Positions 44,609 to 53,097 of a stretch of 64,000 nucleotides of DNA are shown in pieces (positions within the stretch are counted from its first letter, which is position 1; every line of letters starts with the position of its first letter). The stretch spans positions 124,001 through 188,000 of the forward strand of contig JAISZG010000013.1 of assembly GCA_031269355.1 (NCBI GenBank), written 5' to 3'. The position numbers and the translations under genes are program-made. Below the pieces are notes generated by a model. That model had not been told where the DNA came from. It worked only from the letters and a program-made list of their open reading frames with translations, and searched no databases. The DNA comes from Oscillospiraceae bacterium (GTDB lineage Bacteria > Bacillota > Clostridia > Christensenellales > Aristaeellaceae).

Positions 44609-45322
44609 ATGATTCGCGTTACGGTGTGGAATGAGTTTTACAATCCGCATTCACCAACCCAACCGGAGCTTGCGGTATATCCGGAAGGCATACACGAAGC
44701 GATCGCCTCGTTTCTGCGCGCCGACCCGTCCATTGAAGCTCGTACGGCGACGCTCATGCAGCCGGAGCACGGCTTGACGGAGGAAGTTCTCGAACAAACC
44801 GACGTGCTGCTATGGTGGGGACACATAACCCATCACATGGTGGCCGACGAAGTAGTCGAGCGCGTGCATAAGCACATACTAGCGGGGATGGGGCTTATCG
44901 TCCTGCATTCAGGGCATGCGTCGAAGATATTTCATAAGCTGATGGGCACGCGCACTGTCGACCTGCGCTGGCACGAGGACGGGTTGCTCAACCGCGTATG
45001 GGTTATCGATCCGGCGCACCCGATCGCGGAAGGGCTGGACGATCACTTTGATATCCCCCATGAAGAAACGTACGGCGAGCACTTTGACATCCCAACGCCG
45101 GATCAATTAGTGTTCGTTTCCTGGTTCCCGAGCGGCGAAGTTTTCAGAAGCGGCTGCTGCTGGCACCGCGGATTTGGCCGAATTTTCTTCTTCCAGCCCG
45201 GGCATGAAACTCTACCGTCGTTCTATAATGAAAACGTGCAGCGGGTTATCAACAACGCGGTTCGCTGGGCGTACAGACCCAAGCGAGGCGCGTATATAAC
45301 GGGAGAAACAAAAGCACTGTAA
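44609..45322 (+). CDS. ThuA-like protein (trehalose utilisation family)
   Basis: The 237-residue protein fits the ThuA family with its class I glutamine-amidotransferase-like fold: [100 protein letters not shown] (read in parts). Family members are linked to disaccharide metabolism, in rhizobia to trehalose oxidation. AGGAGGAAATTT precedes the ATG. It is divergent from the secreted beta-helix protein, so the two may act on the same carbohydrate (inference). Confidence 0.88.
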   Translation: MIRVTVWNEFYNPHSPTQPELAVYPEGIHEAIASFLRADPSIEARTATLMQPEHGLTEEVLEQTDVLLWWGHITHHMVADEVVERVHKHILAGMGLIVLHSGHASKIFHKLMGTRTVDLRWHEDGLLNRVWVIDPAHPIAEGLDDHFDIPHEETYGEHFDIPTPDQLVFVSWFPSGEVFRSGCCWHRGFGRIFFFQPGHETLPSFYNENVQRVINNAVRWAYRPKRGAYITGETKAL

Positions 45323-45441
45323 ACTTTAGATATGTGCGAATAATATTTATGGGCTGAATATTCATGATTTTATAACGGATATAAAGACAGCGTATTCAGC
45401 CTGAAAGGTTTCCCGAACACGCTATAGCTCGCGCTAGCCGC

Positions 45442-46095
45442 CTACGCCGTTGATTCGCGCAGCCGCTCTAGCAGCTTCTTCTCCATCCTGCTCACCTGCG
45501 GCTGGGTTACCCCAAGCGCCTTTGCCGTTTGAGCCTGGGTCATCCCCCTAAAATAACGCAGCTGCAAAAGCGCGCGCTCTTTCTCGTCGCATCTGGCGAT
45601 TAGATCGCGCGCGAGCACCCTGTCGAACGGCAGCTGCTGCGACGCGTCGCCGATGGAATCGCGAAACTGCGGGGCGTCCGATTCTTCTCCTACCGGCGCG
45701 TCGAGCGAGATGGGCGCGGCGCGGCTCTCCAGCGCCGCCGCCAGCTCCTCCGGCGCTATGCCAAGCCGCGCCGAAATTTCATTCAGCGTCGGTTCCCTGC
45801 CAAGCACGCCTCTGAGTTCCTGCGCCGTTCTGGCGGCTTTCGCGGACGCGTCCTGCAGCGTGCGCGGAATATGCACGGCGTGATCGCGGCGCAAATAAGC
45901 GCGCATTTCGCCAAGTATATACGGAACCGCGAACGATGAAAACCGAACGCCGCGAGTATCGTCGAAACGGCGAACCGCCTCCATCAAGCCAACGCAGCCC
46001 GATTGCACCATCTCGCGCCTGTCCGCCCACGGGAATCGATTAGCCGCAGCATACACAAGCCCCATGTTCTCTTCAACCCGCTCGAGCGCGTCCAT
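45442..46095 (-). CDS. sigF: RNA polymerase sigma factor sigma-F
   Basis: The 217-residue sigma-70 factor has region 2 (MGLVYAAANRF, EMVQSGCVGLMEAVRRFDDTRGVRFSSFAVPYI read in parts, about residues 11-60). Region 3 includes GREPTLNEISARLGI, and region 4 has LLQLRYFRGMTQAQTAKALGV and QPQVSRMEKKLLERL. It is the third gene of spoIIA, directly after its anti-sigma factor SpoIIAB (3 bases between stop and start). That makes it sigma-F, the first forespore-specific factor, rather than sigma-G. It is somewhat shorter than the Bacillus protein (about 255). Confidence 0.94.
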   Translation of the reverse strand: MDALERVEENMGLVYAAANRFPWADRREMVQSGCVGLMEAVRRFDDTRGVRFSSFAVPYILGEMRAYLRRDHAVHIPRTLQDASAKAARTAQELRGVLGREPTLNEISARLGIAPEELAAALESRAAPISLDAPVGEESDAPQFRDSIGDASQQLPFDRVLARDLIARCDEKERALLQLRYFRGMTQAQTAKALGVTQPQVSRMEKKLLERLRESTA

Positions 46096-46098
46096 GCG

Positions 46099-46527
46099 TC
46101 AAGCCCCGGTTATTTTCTTGCGCATCCAAACGCCCGTGCCGACGCCTACCTGGGATGTGACGCGCACCTCGTCCATGAATGTCTGCATCACGGCGAATCC
46201 CATGCCCGCGCGTTCCATCTCCGGCTGGCTTGTGAAAAACGGCGTCATCGCCTGCTCGACGTCCTCAATGCCGCAGCCCTCGTCTGAAATCATAAGTTCT
46301 ATTTCGCCATCGTCCGTCAGGCTGGCGTCTATCACCACATCGCCGAACGAACGCCTGTATCCGTGCACGATCGAGTTTGTCACCGCTTCGCTGACCGCCG
46401 TTTTTACGTCGTTCAGCTCCTCTATCGTCGGGTTAAGCTGCGACAGAAACGCGCTGACCGTAACGCGCGCGAACGATTCATTTTCCGACCGGCTATCGAA
46501 CGCCAGCCGCATATGGTTCTTCTTCAT
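46099..46527 (-). CDS. spoIIAB: Anti-sigma-F factor SpoIIAB
   Basis: The 142-residue GHKL-type serine kinase has the N-box EAVTNSIVHGY (about residues 45-55) and the G1 box ISDEGCGIEDVEQA. The ATP lid includes PEMERAGMGFAVMQTFMDEV, and GTGVWMRKKI is at the end. It binds and holds sigma-F, and phosphorylates SpoIIAA. AAGGAGACGGC precedes the ATG. Gene order spoIIAA-spoIIAB-sigF is conserved. Confidence 0.95.
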   Translation of the reverse strand: MKKNHMRLAFDSRSENESFARVTVSAFLSQLNPTIEELNDVKTAVSEAVTNSIVHGYRRSFGDVVIDASLTDDGEIELMISDEGCGIEDVEQAMTPFFTSQPEMERAGMGFAVMQTFMDEVRVTSQVGVGTGVWMRKKITGA

Positions 46528-46546
46528 GCCGTCTCCTTCCGCGCGC

Positions 46547-46852
46547 TCAGCGGCTGTTTTCTAGTATCGAGTATAATCCGGACAGCTTCATAATTCGCTG
46601 CACGTGCGGACTTTCGCCCCGCACCGCCACGCCCCCGCCGCGCTGGGCAAGCGTGCGGTATCTTCCTATCACAACGCCTATGCCGGAGCTATCCATAAAC
46701 GTAAGCTCCTTCATATCCAGCACTAGATGTTTAACGCGAACGTCCGCAATTAAATCGTCAAGCTCCTGACGAACGCGGGTCGCGCTATCCTGATCCAATT
46801 CGCCTACCAACCTGACGGTGAGCGTATTCCCTTGGCGCGCGTGCTTTAGCAT
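46547..46852 (-). CDS. spoIIAA: Anti-anti-sigma factor SpoIIAA
   Basis: The STAS-domain protein (101 residues from this start) has LTVRLVGELDQDSA, then LVLDMKELTFMDSSGIGVVIGRY; the phosphorylated serine is in MDSSG (about residue 58). It releases sigma-F from SpoIIAB. A frame extending 29 codons upstream to 46939 also has a G-rich site. However, a consensus sigma-H promoter places the transcript start at about that ATG, so 46852 (AGGGGTG upstream) is preferred. The shorter product also fits the family N-terminus, which begins just before the first strand. Confidence 0.92.
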   Translation of the reverse strand: MLKHARQGNTLTVRLVGELDQDSATRVRQELDDLIADVRVKHLVLDMKELTFMDSSGIGVVIGRYRTLAQRGGGVAVRGESPHVQRIMKLSGLYSILENSR

Positions 46853-46942
46853 GTACACACCCCTAATCGCGCCTCGCCGCGCGCGGCGGACGGCGCGCCA
46901 TAATTCCGATTCTTCCGATATCGCATATCGATCAGCCATTTC

Positions 46943-46972
46943 TTATTCCCCCAGCAATCCGTTTTTTCCTGC
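46943..46972 (-). promoter_or_regulatory. Sigma-H promoter of the spoIIA operon
   Basis: On the minus strand GCAGGAAAA (46964-46972), 12-base spacer, GGGGAATAA (46943-46951). Both boxes match every position of the sigma-H consensus RNAGGAWWW and RNNGAATWW, with an allowed spacing. The Bacillus spoIIA operon is known to be sigma-H dependent. Confidence 0.85.
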
Positions 46973-47072
46973 GTCGAAATTAATCGAATCATATTATTCG
47001 TACGACAAAAGGCGCGTGACTCCGCGCCCATTTTGTCGGATCAATTTCATTTATCCGCTTTGATTATATATG

Positions 47073-48437
47073 CTAAATTATATGAATGGTTTTCCACTTG
47101 CCCGACGCGAAGCGTGCGACGAAGAAAATCGAGCGCACTATCCAATCGATGTACATCGCGTACCATACGCCGTCCAGCCCCATATTAAGCGCGTCCGCAA
47201 GCAAATAGCTGAACGCGACGCGAAACACCATCATCGACACGATTGACGCGATCATCGTCACCTTCGCGTCTCCCGCGCCGCGCAGCGCGTTTGGAAGCGT
47301 GAACGAAAACGGCCAGGTAAACCACGAAATAACAAAAGAGAACGTAAGTATCCGCGTCGCCATTCCGCGAGATTCGACCGACAGCTGCCCGAACCATCCG
47401 ATAGCGGGGCTTATGAATATCAGCAGCGCGGCGCATACCACAGCCATTGAAGCGATCGCGAATAGCATTAGTTTATACGTGCCGCGCTTCGCTTCATCGT
47501 ATGCCCGCGCGCCGACGCACTGACCCACCACCGTCACCAGCGCAAGGCTTACCGCGCTACCCGGCATGCACGCGATACTCGCGAACGTATTGCATATGGC
47601 GTTAGCCGCCACCGCCGACGTCCCAAGCGACGCGACAAGCCGCAGCACAACGAGCTTTCCCACCTGGAACACGCTGTTCTCCAAACCGTTGGGAATGCCC
47701 ACCCGCAGTATTCGCTTTACGTTTGGCATGTTCACTTTAACGCGCCAAATGTTATCGATAAACAGCTCCTGGTGCGGGCGTATAATAAGCGCGATAAACA
47801 CCGCCGCGCCGCAAATTCTAGACAAGAACGTCGCGGCAGCAGCGCCAGACACTCCCCATCCCCAATGATATATGGAAACATAATTACCGGCGACATTTAT
47901 TATATTCATTAATATAGATGTATACAGCGAAACCTTGCTGTTGCCCATTGAGCGGAACAGCGCCGCGCCCGCCGCGTACAGCGCGAAGAACGGAATCGAA
48001 CCGTTCGTGATGCGAAAATACCGCAGCGCTCCTGCCATCACGCTTTCTTCCAGATCGCCGTATATCAAGCGAAGCAGCTCTCTGCTGAACGACAGCGCGC
48101 CGGCCATCACTATCAGCGCTATCAAAAGCGTAACCTGCACCAACTGGCGCGCGGCGTCGCATCCGCCCGCTCGGTCGCGCCTTCCAATATACTGCGCCGC
48201 AAGCACCGCCCCGCCCGTCGCGAGCGCGTTAAACAGCTGCATCAGCAATTGATTAAATTGATCAACCAGCGATACGGCGGATATCGCAGCCTCGCTTAAC
48301 CCAGCCACCATCACGGTATCCGCCATTCCGATTGTAATGTTTAAAACCTGCTCTATAAGCAGCGGTATTAGAAGCGAGGCGAGCTGGCGGTTTGTAAAAA
48401 TGCGTTCGTCGGTCGCGATAGCGGGCGATTCTTCCAT
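47073..48437 (-). CDS. MATE family efflux transporter
   Basis: The 454-residue protein has about 12 membrane helices and the MATE pattern: LLIPLLIEQVLNITIGMADTVMV near the N-terminus, AISAVSLVDQFNQLLMQLFNALATGGAVLAAQYIGR (read in parts), SKVSLYTSILMNIINVAGNY, and in the second half RVGIPNGLENSVFQVGKLVV and the LPNALRGAGDAK repeat. It exports drugs or metabolites with Na+ or H+. The start at 48437 is set by the family N-terminus; the ribosome site (TAAGG) is poor. It lies 17 bases after the ABC permease-like gene, so it may be the last cistron of that operon. Confidence 0.92.
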   Translation of the reverse strand: MEESPAIATDERIFTNRQLASLLIPLLIEQVLNITIGMADTVMVAGLSEAAISAVSLVDQFNQLLMQLFNALATGGAVLAAQYIGRRDRAGGCDAARQLVQVTLLIALIVMAGALSFSRELLRLIYGDLEESVMAGALRYFRITNGSIPFFALYAAGAALFRSMGNSKVSLYTSILMNIINVAGNYVSIYHWGWGVSGAAAATFLSRICGAAVFIALIIRPHQELFIDNIWRVKVNMPNVKRILRVGIPNGLENSVFQVGKLVVLRLVASLGTSAVAANAICNTFASIACMPGSAVSLALVTVVGQCVGARAYDEAKRGTYKLMLFAIASMAVVCAALLIFISPAIGWFGQLSVESRGMATRILTFSFVISWFTWPFSFTLPNALRGAGDAKVTMIASIVSMMVFRVAFSYLLADALNMGLDGVWYAMYIDWIVRSIFFVARFASGKWKTIHII

Positions 48438-48454
48438 CCTTAGTTTACCAAGCC

Positions 48455-49240
48455 TTACGCAATGTGACGCGTCTTGCGCATCACAAAGAAGCTCAGCGGA
48501 ACCATCGCGGCCGCGGCCGTCCAGTAAATAACGTTGAAATATCTGCGGAACCACGCGACTATATTACGCACTATGTTCAACCATTTAGGCAGTACGATCA
48601 TTGTTATTAAACTGTCTCCATTTTCGATCAGCGCGTTCACGTCTATCATAAACGATTGAATCGTCGGCAGAGCGAACAGCACAAACGCTAGAATCGGAAG
48701 CCCAATGCTAAGCCCGATCGTCCAGCCCTTCCATCTGGTGCGCAGGCAGGCATATCCATACGCGAATAAACCCGCCGAGACGTACAGTTTCAAAGCCCTC
48801 CAGAATGTATCTAGCGCATTATTCGGGCGGAACGGGTTCCAAAGCATCTCGTCGCTTTCGCGCTTATAATACATGGGCGCGGCGTCGGATAAAATTTCAT
48901 TGGCGAAATAACCGAGCAGCTGCACAATCGTCAGCGCGGCCGCCAGCGAAAGCGAGAGTATCGCAAGATGGGTAAGTATCGCCGCGAACACGCTCCTGCG
49001 CGCGATCGGCCGCGACGTAAGAAATACGGTGTCCTTGCGAGCGGCGCGGAACATCATCGACATAATAAAGATAGGAAATATAGCGTTGTCAGACATGCCG
49101 CCATAAGAAATCTGGAATTTGAATATACCGGGCAGCGCAAGTGTCAGCGCATGCAGCGCGGTCAGCAGCAGTATCATCCATAACAGCGGTCTGATTGACG
49201 AACGATTCTCGTATCGAAGCGCGCCGACATAGCCTTGCAT
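48455..49240 (-). CDS. ABC-2 type membrane protein, partner of the adjacent ATPase
   Basis: The 261-residue protein has about six hydrophobic segments (PLLWMILLLTALHALTLALPG, IFPIFIMSMMF, VFAAILTHLAILSLSLAAALTIVQLL, LYVSAGLFAYGYACL, WTIGLSIGLPILAFVLFALP, VIYWTAAAAMVPLSFFVM). It includes the DTVFLTSRPIARRSVFAA stretch typical of small ABC-2 permeases near YtrC/YtrD. It lies 53 bases downstream of an ABC ATPase, so together they probably form an exporter. GGAGGAATAATTAA precedes the ATG. The substrate is unknown. Confidence 0.8.
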   Translation of the reverse strand: MQGYVGALRYENRSSIRPLLWMILLLTALHALTLALPGIFKFQISYGGMSDNAIFPIFIMSMMFRAARKDTVFLTSRPIARRSVFAAILTHLAILSLSLAAALTIVQLLGYFANEILSDAAPMYYKRESDEMLWNPFRPNNALDTFWRALKLYVSAGLFAYGYACLRTRWKGWTIGLSIGLPILAFVLFALPTIQSFMIDVNALIENGDSLITMIVLPKWLNIVRNIVAWFRRYFNVIYWTAAAAMVPLSFFVMRKTRHIA

Positions 49241-49293
49241 TTAATTATTCCTCCATAATTATAAACAACCAAACTAAAATATCGCCGGATTGA

Positions 49294-50169
49294 TCACGCG
49301 TCCAGTTCCTTATCCGTCATCAGCACGAACAGCCGCTGAAGCGATATGGGAGTGATAGTCGCGCCGGGCGGCAATTGGTCAGGCCGCTTGCCTCTAAGAT
49401 ATAGCGTGGTCAATCCATTATAATCCTCGCGCTTCATCAGCTCGGCGTATTCAGGTTTTTCGGCGCCCGCGCCTGTGAGCATATACGCGTCTTTCGTCAA
49501 TTCGTCAACGCCGCCCTGCGCGAGCAGCCTTCCATCCTCGATCATCCGCACCGAATCAAGCGTGCGCGCTACCTCTTCGATAAGGTGAGTAGATACTACG
49601 AAGCAGCGCTCCGGCTGAGATCTTTTCGCTTCGATAAGCAAATCATAGAATCGCTCTCGCATCACCGCATCCAGCCCCAGCGACGGCTCGTCGAACAGCG
49701 TAAGTTCTGCGCATGAAGATAAGCCTATCAGAAGCGCAAGCGACGTTTGCATGCCGCGCGACAGCGCCTTAAGTTTCTTTTTTGTATCAAGCTCGAATCG
49801 ATCGATCAGGCGCTTCGCCTGCGCGGCATCCCATCTGGAATAAATCGACGCGCTAACCTCCAGCAAGTCGGAAACCGTTCGCAGTGAACCGTACTCGGGA
49901 TGGTCCAGCGCCATGCACACGCGCGAAAGCACCGCGGCATTATCAAACGGACGCTCCCCAAATAAGCGCGCTTCGCCCGACGTGGGCAGATCCTGCCCCA
50001 TCAATATGCGCAGCAGCGTACTTTTTCCAGCGCCGTTTCTGCCAAGCAATCCGACCACTCCGGGTTCGTTCACCGTAAGATCAAGATTGTTCAGCGCGAC
50101 CTTTGTCCCGTATTTGCGCGTAACGCTCCGCGCTTCCAATATCGGCGAGGTAGTCCTCATATCGCTCAT
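49294..50169 (-). CDS. ABC transporter ATP-binding protein (YtrB/BcrA-like)
   Basis: The 291-residue ATPase has Walker A GRNGAGKST (about residue 43), a Q-loop region followed by CMALDHPEYGSLRTVSDLLEV, the signature LSRGMQTSLALLIGL (a variant with SRG instead of SGG), Walker B LTLFDEPSLGLD and switch H in STHLIEE. The variant signature is common in YtrB-like ATPases. GGAGATGAACCA precedes the ATG. It pairs with the downstream membrane protein. The GntR-type regulator usual for ytr operons is absent immediately upstream. Confidence 0.9.
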   Translation of the reverse strand: MSDMRTTSPILEARSVTRKYGTKVALNNLDLTVNEPGVVGLLGRNGAGKSTLLRILMGQDLPTSGEARLFGERPFDNAAVLSRVCMALDHPEYGSLRTVSDLLEVSASIYSRWDAAQAKRLIDRFELDTKKKLKALSRGMQTSLALLIGLSSCAELTLFDEPSLGLDAVMRERFYDLLIEAKRSQPERCFVVSTHLIEEVARTLDSVRMIEDGRLLAQGGVDELTKDAYMLTGAGAEKPEYAELMKREDYNGLTTLYLRGKRPDQLPPGATITPISLQRLFVLMTDKELDA

Positions 50170-50217
50170 TGGTTCATCTCCAAATCAAAACGCGATCGCA
50201 TTATTTATTATAGCACA

Positions 50218-51516
50218 CTATTCCGAAATCGGCATAGCGGCGTCGGAGCCTATCTTTTTTATCAGATCCTCGTACGCGCGGCGCATGCTCCGATACACGG
50301 TGTTCGTCATCTCGCTCGGCTGCTGCGTGGTGCCCGCAGGCAATATACGATAATAATATTTATCGGCAGGCTGCCATCGCATCTGCCACGTAGGCAAATA
50401 TTTGGCGTCCGTCAGGCGCGCGGAAGCCGAATCGGGATCGAGCGTAAACTGCAGCGTAAGCAGCATTCCTATTATTTCATCGGAAGAGCCGCGCTCGTTA
50501 ACAAGAAAATCCCCAAGGGAATAGGCGATAAACACGTCGCGCTGCACTCCGTCCGCACACAGTACGCTGCGCCGTTCCATCTTATGGACGGTGGTAGGGT
50601 GCGTGCCCAGTATCGCGTCCGCGCCGCAATCCGCGATTTCGTCCACCAATCGCGTGATATCCGTAGGCGGCTTCGTATTAGACCTCTTGCCCCAGTGCGT
50701 GTTTATCAGAACCAGATTGGCGCCTTGCTCGCGCGCCAGGCGAACGTCGTCGCGTATGCTCTGCGCGTCTATCAGGTTGACCGCCGCCTGCCTATCTTCC
50801 TTCGTTCCCACCTTGGCGCCCGCCGTGCTCAGCCCGTATGTATACGAAAGCACCGCTATTTTTATGCCGTTCAATTCGAATGTCAGCGGCAGCGCCTGTT
50901 CGTCCGCGCTGCGATTCGCGCCCGTTACGTCGAAGCCATATTTCTCCGCAATTGTGCGCGTATGCGCCAGCCCGTCGAGTCCTTCCTCAAGTATGCGCTC
51001 CGTCGCGAGATTAATTATATCGACTCCCGCGTTTTTGAGCGCGCCGAGTATAGCCTCCGGCGCGCGGTATGTATCGTACGATTCGTTCATGGATATGGTT
51101 GATTCGAGCGTCACCATCGTAACGTCTGCGCCGTTCATATAGGGCGTGATCGTTTCGAATATGTCGTCATAATGATAAGCGCCCGCTTCCTGAAGCCCCG
51201 ATTTTCTCAGCGTGCTGTCAAGCCAAATCTGACCGCCTACGCTTATGGTTACCGAGCTGGCCGCCGGCGGCGGCGCTGGAGTAGGTTCGGCGGGAACGTC
51301 GATATCCGTGGCGGGATGGTATTCGGCGATGGGCGCGGCGCCGGACGGCGCGGCGGTAGCGGCGAGCGCGTGAATCAGCGCCGCCGTATCTATCGTGATA
51401 TCCTCAAGATCGCCCGCGATGCGCGGCAGCACCCAAGCGCTCATACCGACGGTAATCGCCACTATGATGAGCATCAAATAGGTGCCGAACGATATAGGAC
51501 GTTTTTGTTTAGCCAT
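50218..51516 (-). CDS. CapA family (PGA_cap) metallophosphatase-like protein
   Basis: The 432-residue protein has an N-terminal membrane anchor (YLMLIIVAITVGMSAWVLP). A Pro/Ala-rich linker (about residues 50-85) precedes a PGA_cap domain of the metallophosphatase fold: TISVGGQIWLD, DVTMVTLESTIS, VDIINLATERILEEG, VLINTHWGKRSN (with the conserved HWG) and ILGTHPTTVHKME. CapA/PgsA proteins act in poly-gamma-glutamate export or in unrelated wall processes. No capB or capC lies nearby, so a capsule role is unsupported. AGGAGGTCGAT precedes the ATG. Confidence 0.88.
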   Translation of the reverse strand: MAKQKRPISFGTYLMLIIVAITVGMSAWVLPRIAGDLEDITIDTAALIHALAATAAPSGAAPIAEYHPATDIDVPAEPTPAPPPAASSVTISVGGQIWLDSTLRKSGLQEAGAYHYDDIFETITPYMNGADVTMVTLESTISMNESYDTYRAPEAILGALKNAGVDIINLATERILEEGLDGLAHTRTIAEKYGFDVTGANRSADEQALPLTFELNGIKIAVLSYTYGLSTAGAKVGTKEDRQAAVNLIDAQSIRDDVRLAREQGANLVLINTHWGKRSNTKPPTDITRLVDEIADCGADAILGTHPTTVHKMERRSVLCADGVQRDVFIAYSLGDFLVNERGSSDEIIGMLLTLQFTLDPDSASARLTDAKYLPTWQMRWQPADKYYYRILPAGTTQQPSEMTNTVYRSMRRAYEDLIKKIGSDAAMPISE

Positions 51517-51626
51517 ATCGACCTCCTGGCGGAAACGGAGCGTAAACCGCGCTCTCTATAATTAACGAGCGGGACGGCGCGTTTGTTGAATCGAATCGCA
51601 ATAAAAGGCGAGGAATCATTTGGGGC

Positions 51627-51648
51627 GCATCGCGCGTCCGCGCGATGC
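51627..51648. repeat. Perfect 9-bp inverted repeat
   Basis: GCATCGCGC, 4-base spacer, GCGCGATGC. There is no T-tract on either side, so it is more likely a protein site or leader structure than a terminator. Confidence 0.5.
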
Positions 51649-51849
51649 TTAGCCAGGCTTTCGGGCGGTCGTCGGCGGTTATTCAATCGCACAACTCTTA
51701 ATATATAATTTATATCAGATATTCATTATGAAATTAGTCGCAATTCGCGCCGCTTCATCCGGCAGAAGGAGTCGCGTGCGGGTCGCCCATTACCGCCTTC
51801 ACGCCGCGTAGGGTATCTAAAATTTCGCTGCTGCGCCTCAAGTCTATCC

Positions 51850-51878
51850 TTGCGAAGAATTAAATAATATGATAATCT
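51850..51878 (+). promoter_or_regulatory. Promoter of the DtxR/MntR-like regulator
   Basis: TTGCGA (51850-51855), 17-base spacer, TAATCT (51873-51878), about 50 bases before the start codon. Confidence 0.6.
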
Positions 51879-51929
51879 AATATAAGAATTGTCAGCCCGC
51901 TCAAAAAATATATACAGAAGGTGATGAAA

Positions 51930-52337
51930 TTGTACGAAACGCCAATGCGAGCGTCCGCTGAGGACTATTTGGAAACCATCCTTCTGTTAAGCCGTCGGCG
52001 CGGAATGGTGCGCGCTATCGACGTGGCTACGGAAATGAACTTCTCCAAGCCCAGCGTCAGCGTCGCAATGAAAAAACTGCGCATGCAAAGCCTTATCGAG
52101 GTTGATGAAGACGGCAATATAACACTGACTCCCGACGGCAGCGCGGAAGCCGAGCGCGTGCTGGAACGCCACGCTACGCTCAACGACTGGCTATGCCGCA
52201 TCGGCGTTCCGGAAGAAATAGCTCAAACCGACGCATGCCGCCTTGAGCATATCCTCAGCGCGGAAACATACGACGCGATCAAGCGATACGCCGCGCGCAC
52301 GCAATTGCATCAGCCTCAGGCGGACGGGAGCATATAG
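51930..52337 (+). CDS. DtxR/MntR family metal-dependent regulator
   Basis: About 135 residues. The N-terminal winged helix has ASAEDYLETILLLSRRRGMVRAIDVATEMNFSKPSVSVAMKKL (read in parts), the standard DtxR/MntR opening. A metal-binding/dimerisation region includes ERHATLNDWLCRIGVPEEIAQTDACRLEHILS, with the cysteine and E-H ligands. It lacks the SH3-like third domain, so it is MntR/IdeR-short type. The site AGAAGGTGAT is almost perfectly complementary to the 16S tail and best fits the TTG at 51930; GTG 51921 and ATG 51924 are in the same frame. Its targets are not visible. Confidence 0.85.
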   Translation: MYETPMRASAEDYLETILLLSRRRGMVRAIDVATEMNFSKPSVSVAMKKLRMQSLIEVDEDGNITLTPDGSAEAERVLERHATLNDWLCRIGVPEEIAQTDACRLEHILSAETYDAIKRYAARTQLHQPQADGSI

Positions 52338-52524
52338 AGGTTTCGGAATCCCGCACTTAACCAACGATAAGGCGGCTCCACCTTGTTTGAGGGCGTCGCG
52401 GCCAGCGTCTCCGCCTAAAAAAGAAGGAATCTGGCAGTGGCAAATTGAACATAATAACTGAGCTTATTGGATGAAACAAACGATGCTCCCCTCATCCCAT
52501 AAAAATGCGACGGGAGGTTTAGAC

Positions 52525-53061
52525 ATGCAGATCATTTTCAGCGCAAAGAATTACCCTGTTTCCCAGAGGCTATACTCGCGACTCGAAAGAAAGATAGAGA
52601 AGCTCGGACGCTATTTCCCTCCGTCCGTTGAAGCCCGGGTGCGCCTTTCCTCAGATAAAGGAAATCGAAGGTTATGCGAAATCACCATTCCGTTCGAGGG
52701 CGTGGTATTGCGCGCGGAGGAAGCGACTGAAGATATGTATCAGTCCGTCGACGGCGCGCTGGTAAAAATCGAGCGCCAGATACACCGCCATCGCACGAAG
52801 CTTGAGAAGCGCCTGCGCGTGGACGCGTTTCAGCCCGACGAAGCGGAATATCTCGACGAGCTTCCCCAGGAGGAAACGGAACACGAGATCGCTCGCGTAA
52901 AGAGATATCCGATCAAACCGATGAGCGTAGAGGACGCGGCGGATCAAATGGAAATGCTCGGGCATACGTTCTTTGTATTCGTGGACAGCGACACTCAAAA
53001 AACCTGCGTTCTATATCAGCGCAAGGACGGAAGCCGCGGAATACTAGAACCGGAAGCATAA
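52525..53061 (+). CDS. hpf: Long-form ribosome hibernation promoting factor
   Basis: The 178-residue protein has the S30AE N-terminal domain (MQIIFSAKNYPVSQRLYSRL, ICEITIPFEGVVLRAEEATEDMYQSVD region, about residues 1-95). The C-terminal dimerisation domain (YPIKPMSVEDAADQMEMLGHTFFVFVDSDT, about 125-178) defines the long form that joins ribosomes into 100S dimers. The start at 52525 follows GGGAGGTTTAGAC; an in-frame ATG 18 codons upstream lacks a site. Confidence 0.94.
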   Translation: MQIIFSAKNYPVSQRLYSRLERKIEKLGRYFPPSVEARVRLSSDKGNRRLCEITIPFEGVVLRAEEATEDMYQSVDGALVKIERQIHRHRTKLEKRLRVDAFQPDEAEYLDELPQEETEHEIARVKRYPIKPMSVEDAADQMEMLGHTFFVFVDSDTQKTCVLYQRKDGSRGILEPEA

Positions 53062-53097
53062 ACCGCGCGGTATTAATTGCGTGAGGATCATATTCGA

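Larger units (their letters stand above)
51517..51929. other. Divergent intergenic region between capA-like and dtxR-like genes
   Basis: About 410 bases without a supported gene. It contains a GC-rich hairpin at 51627-51648 and the promoter of the regulator near 51850. Confidence 0.55.
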
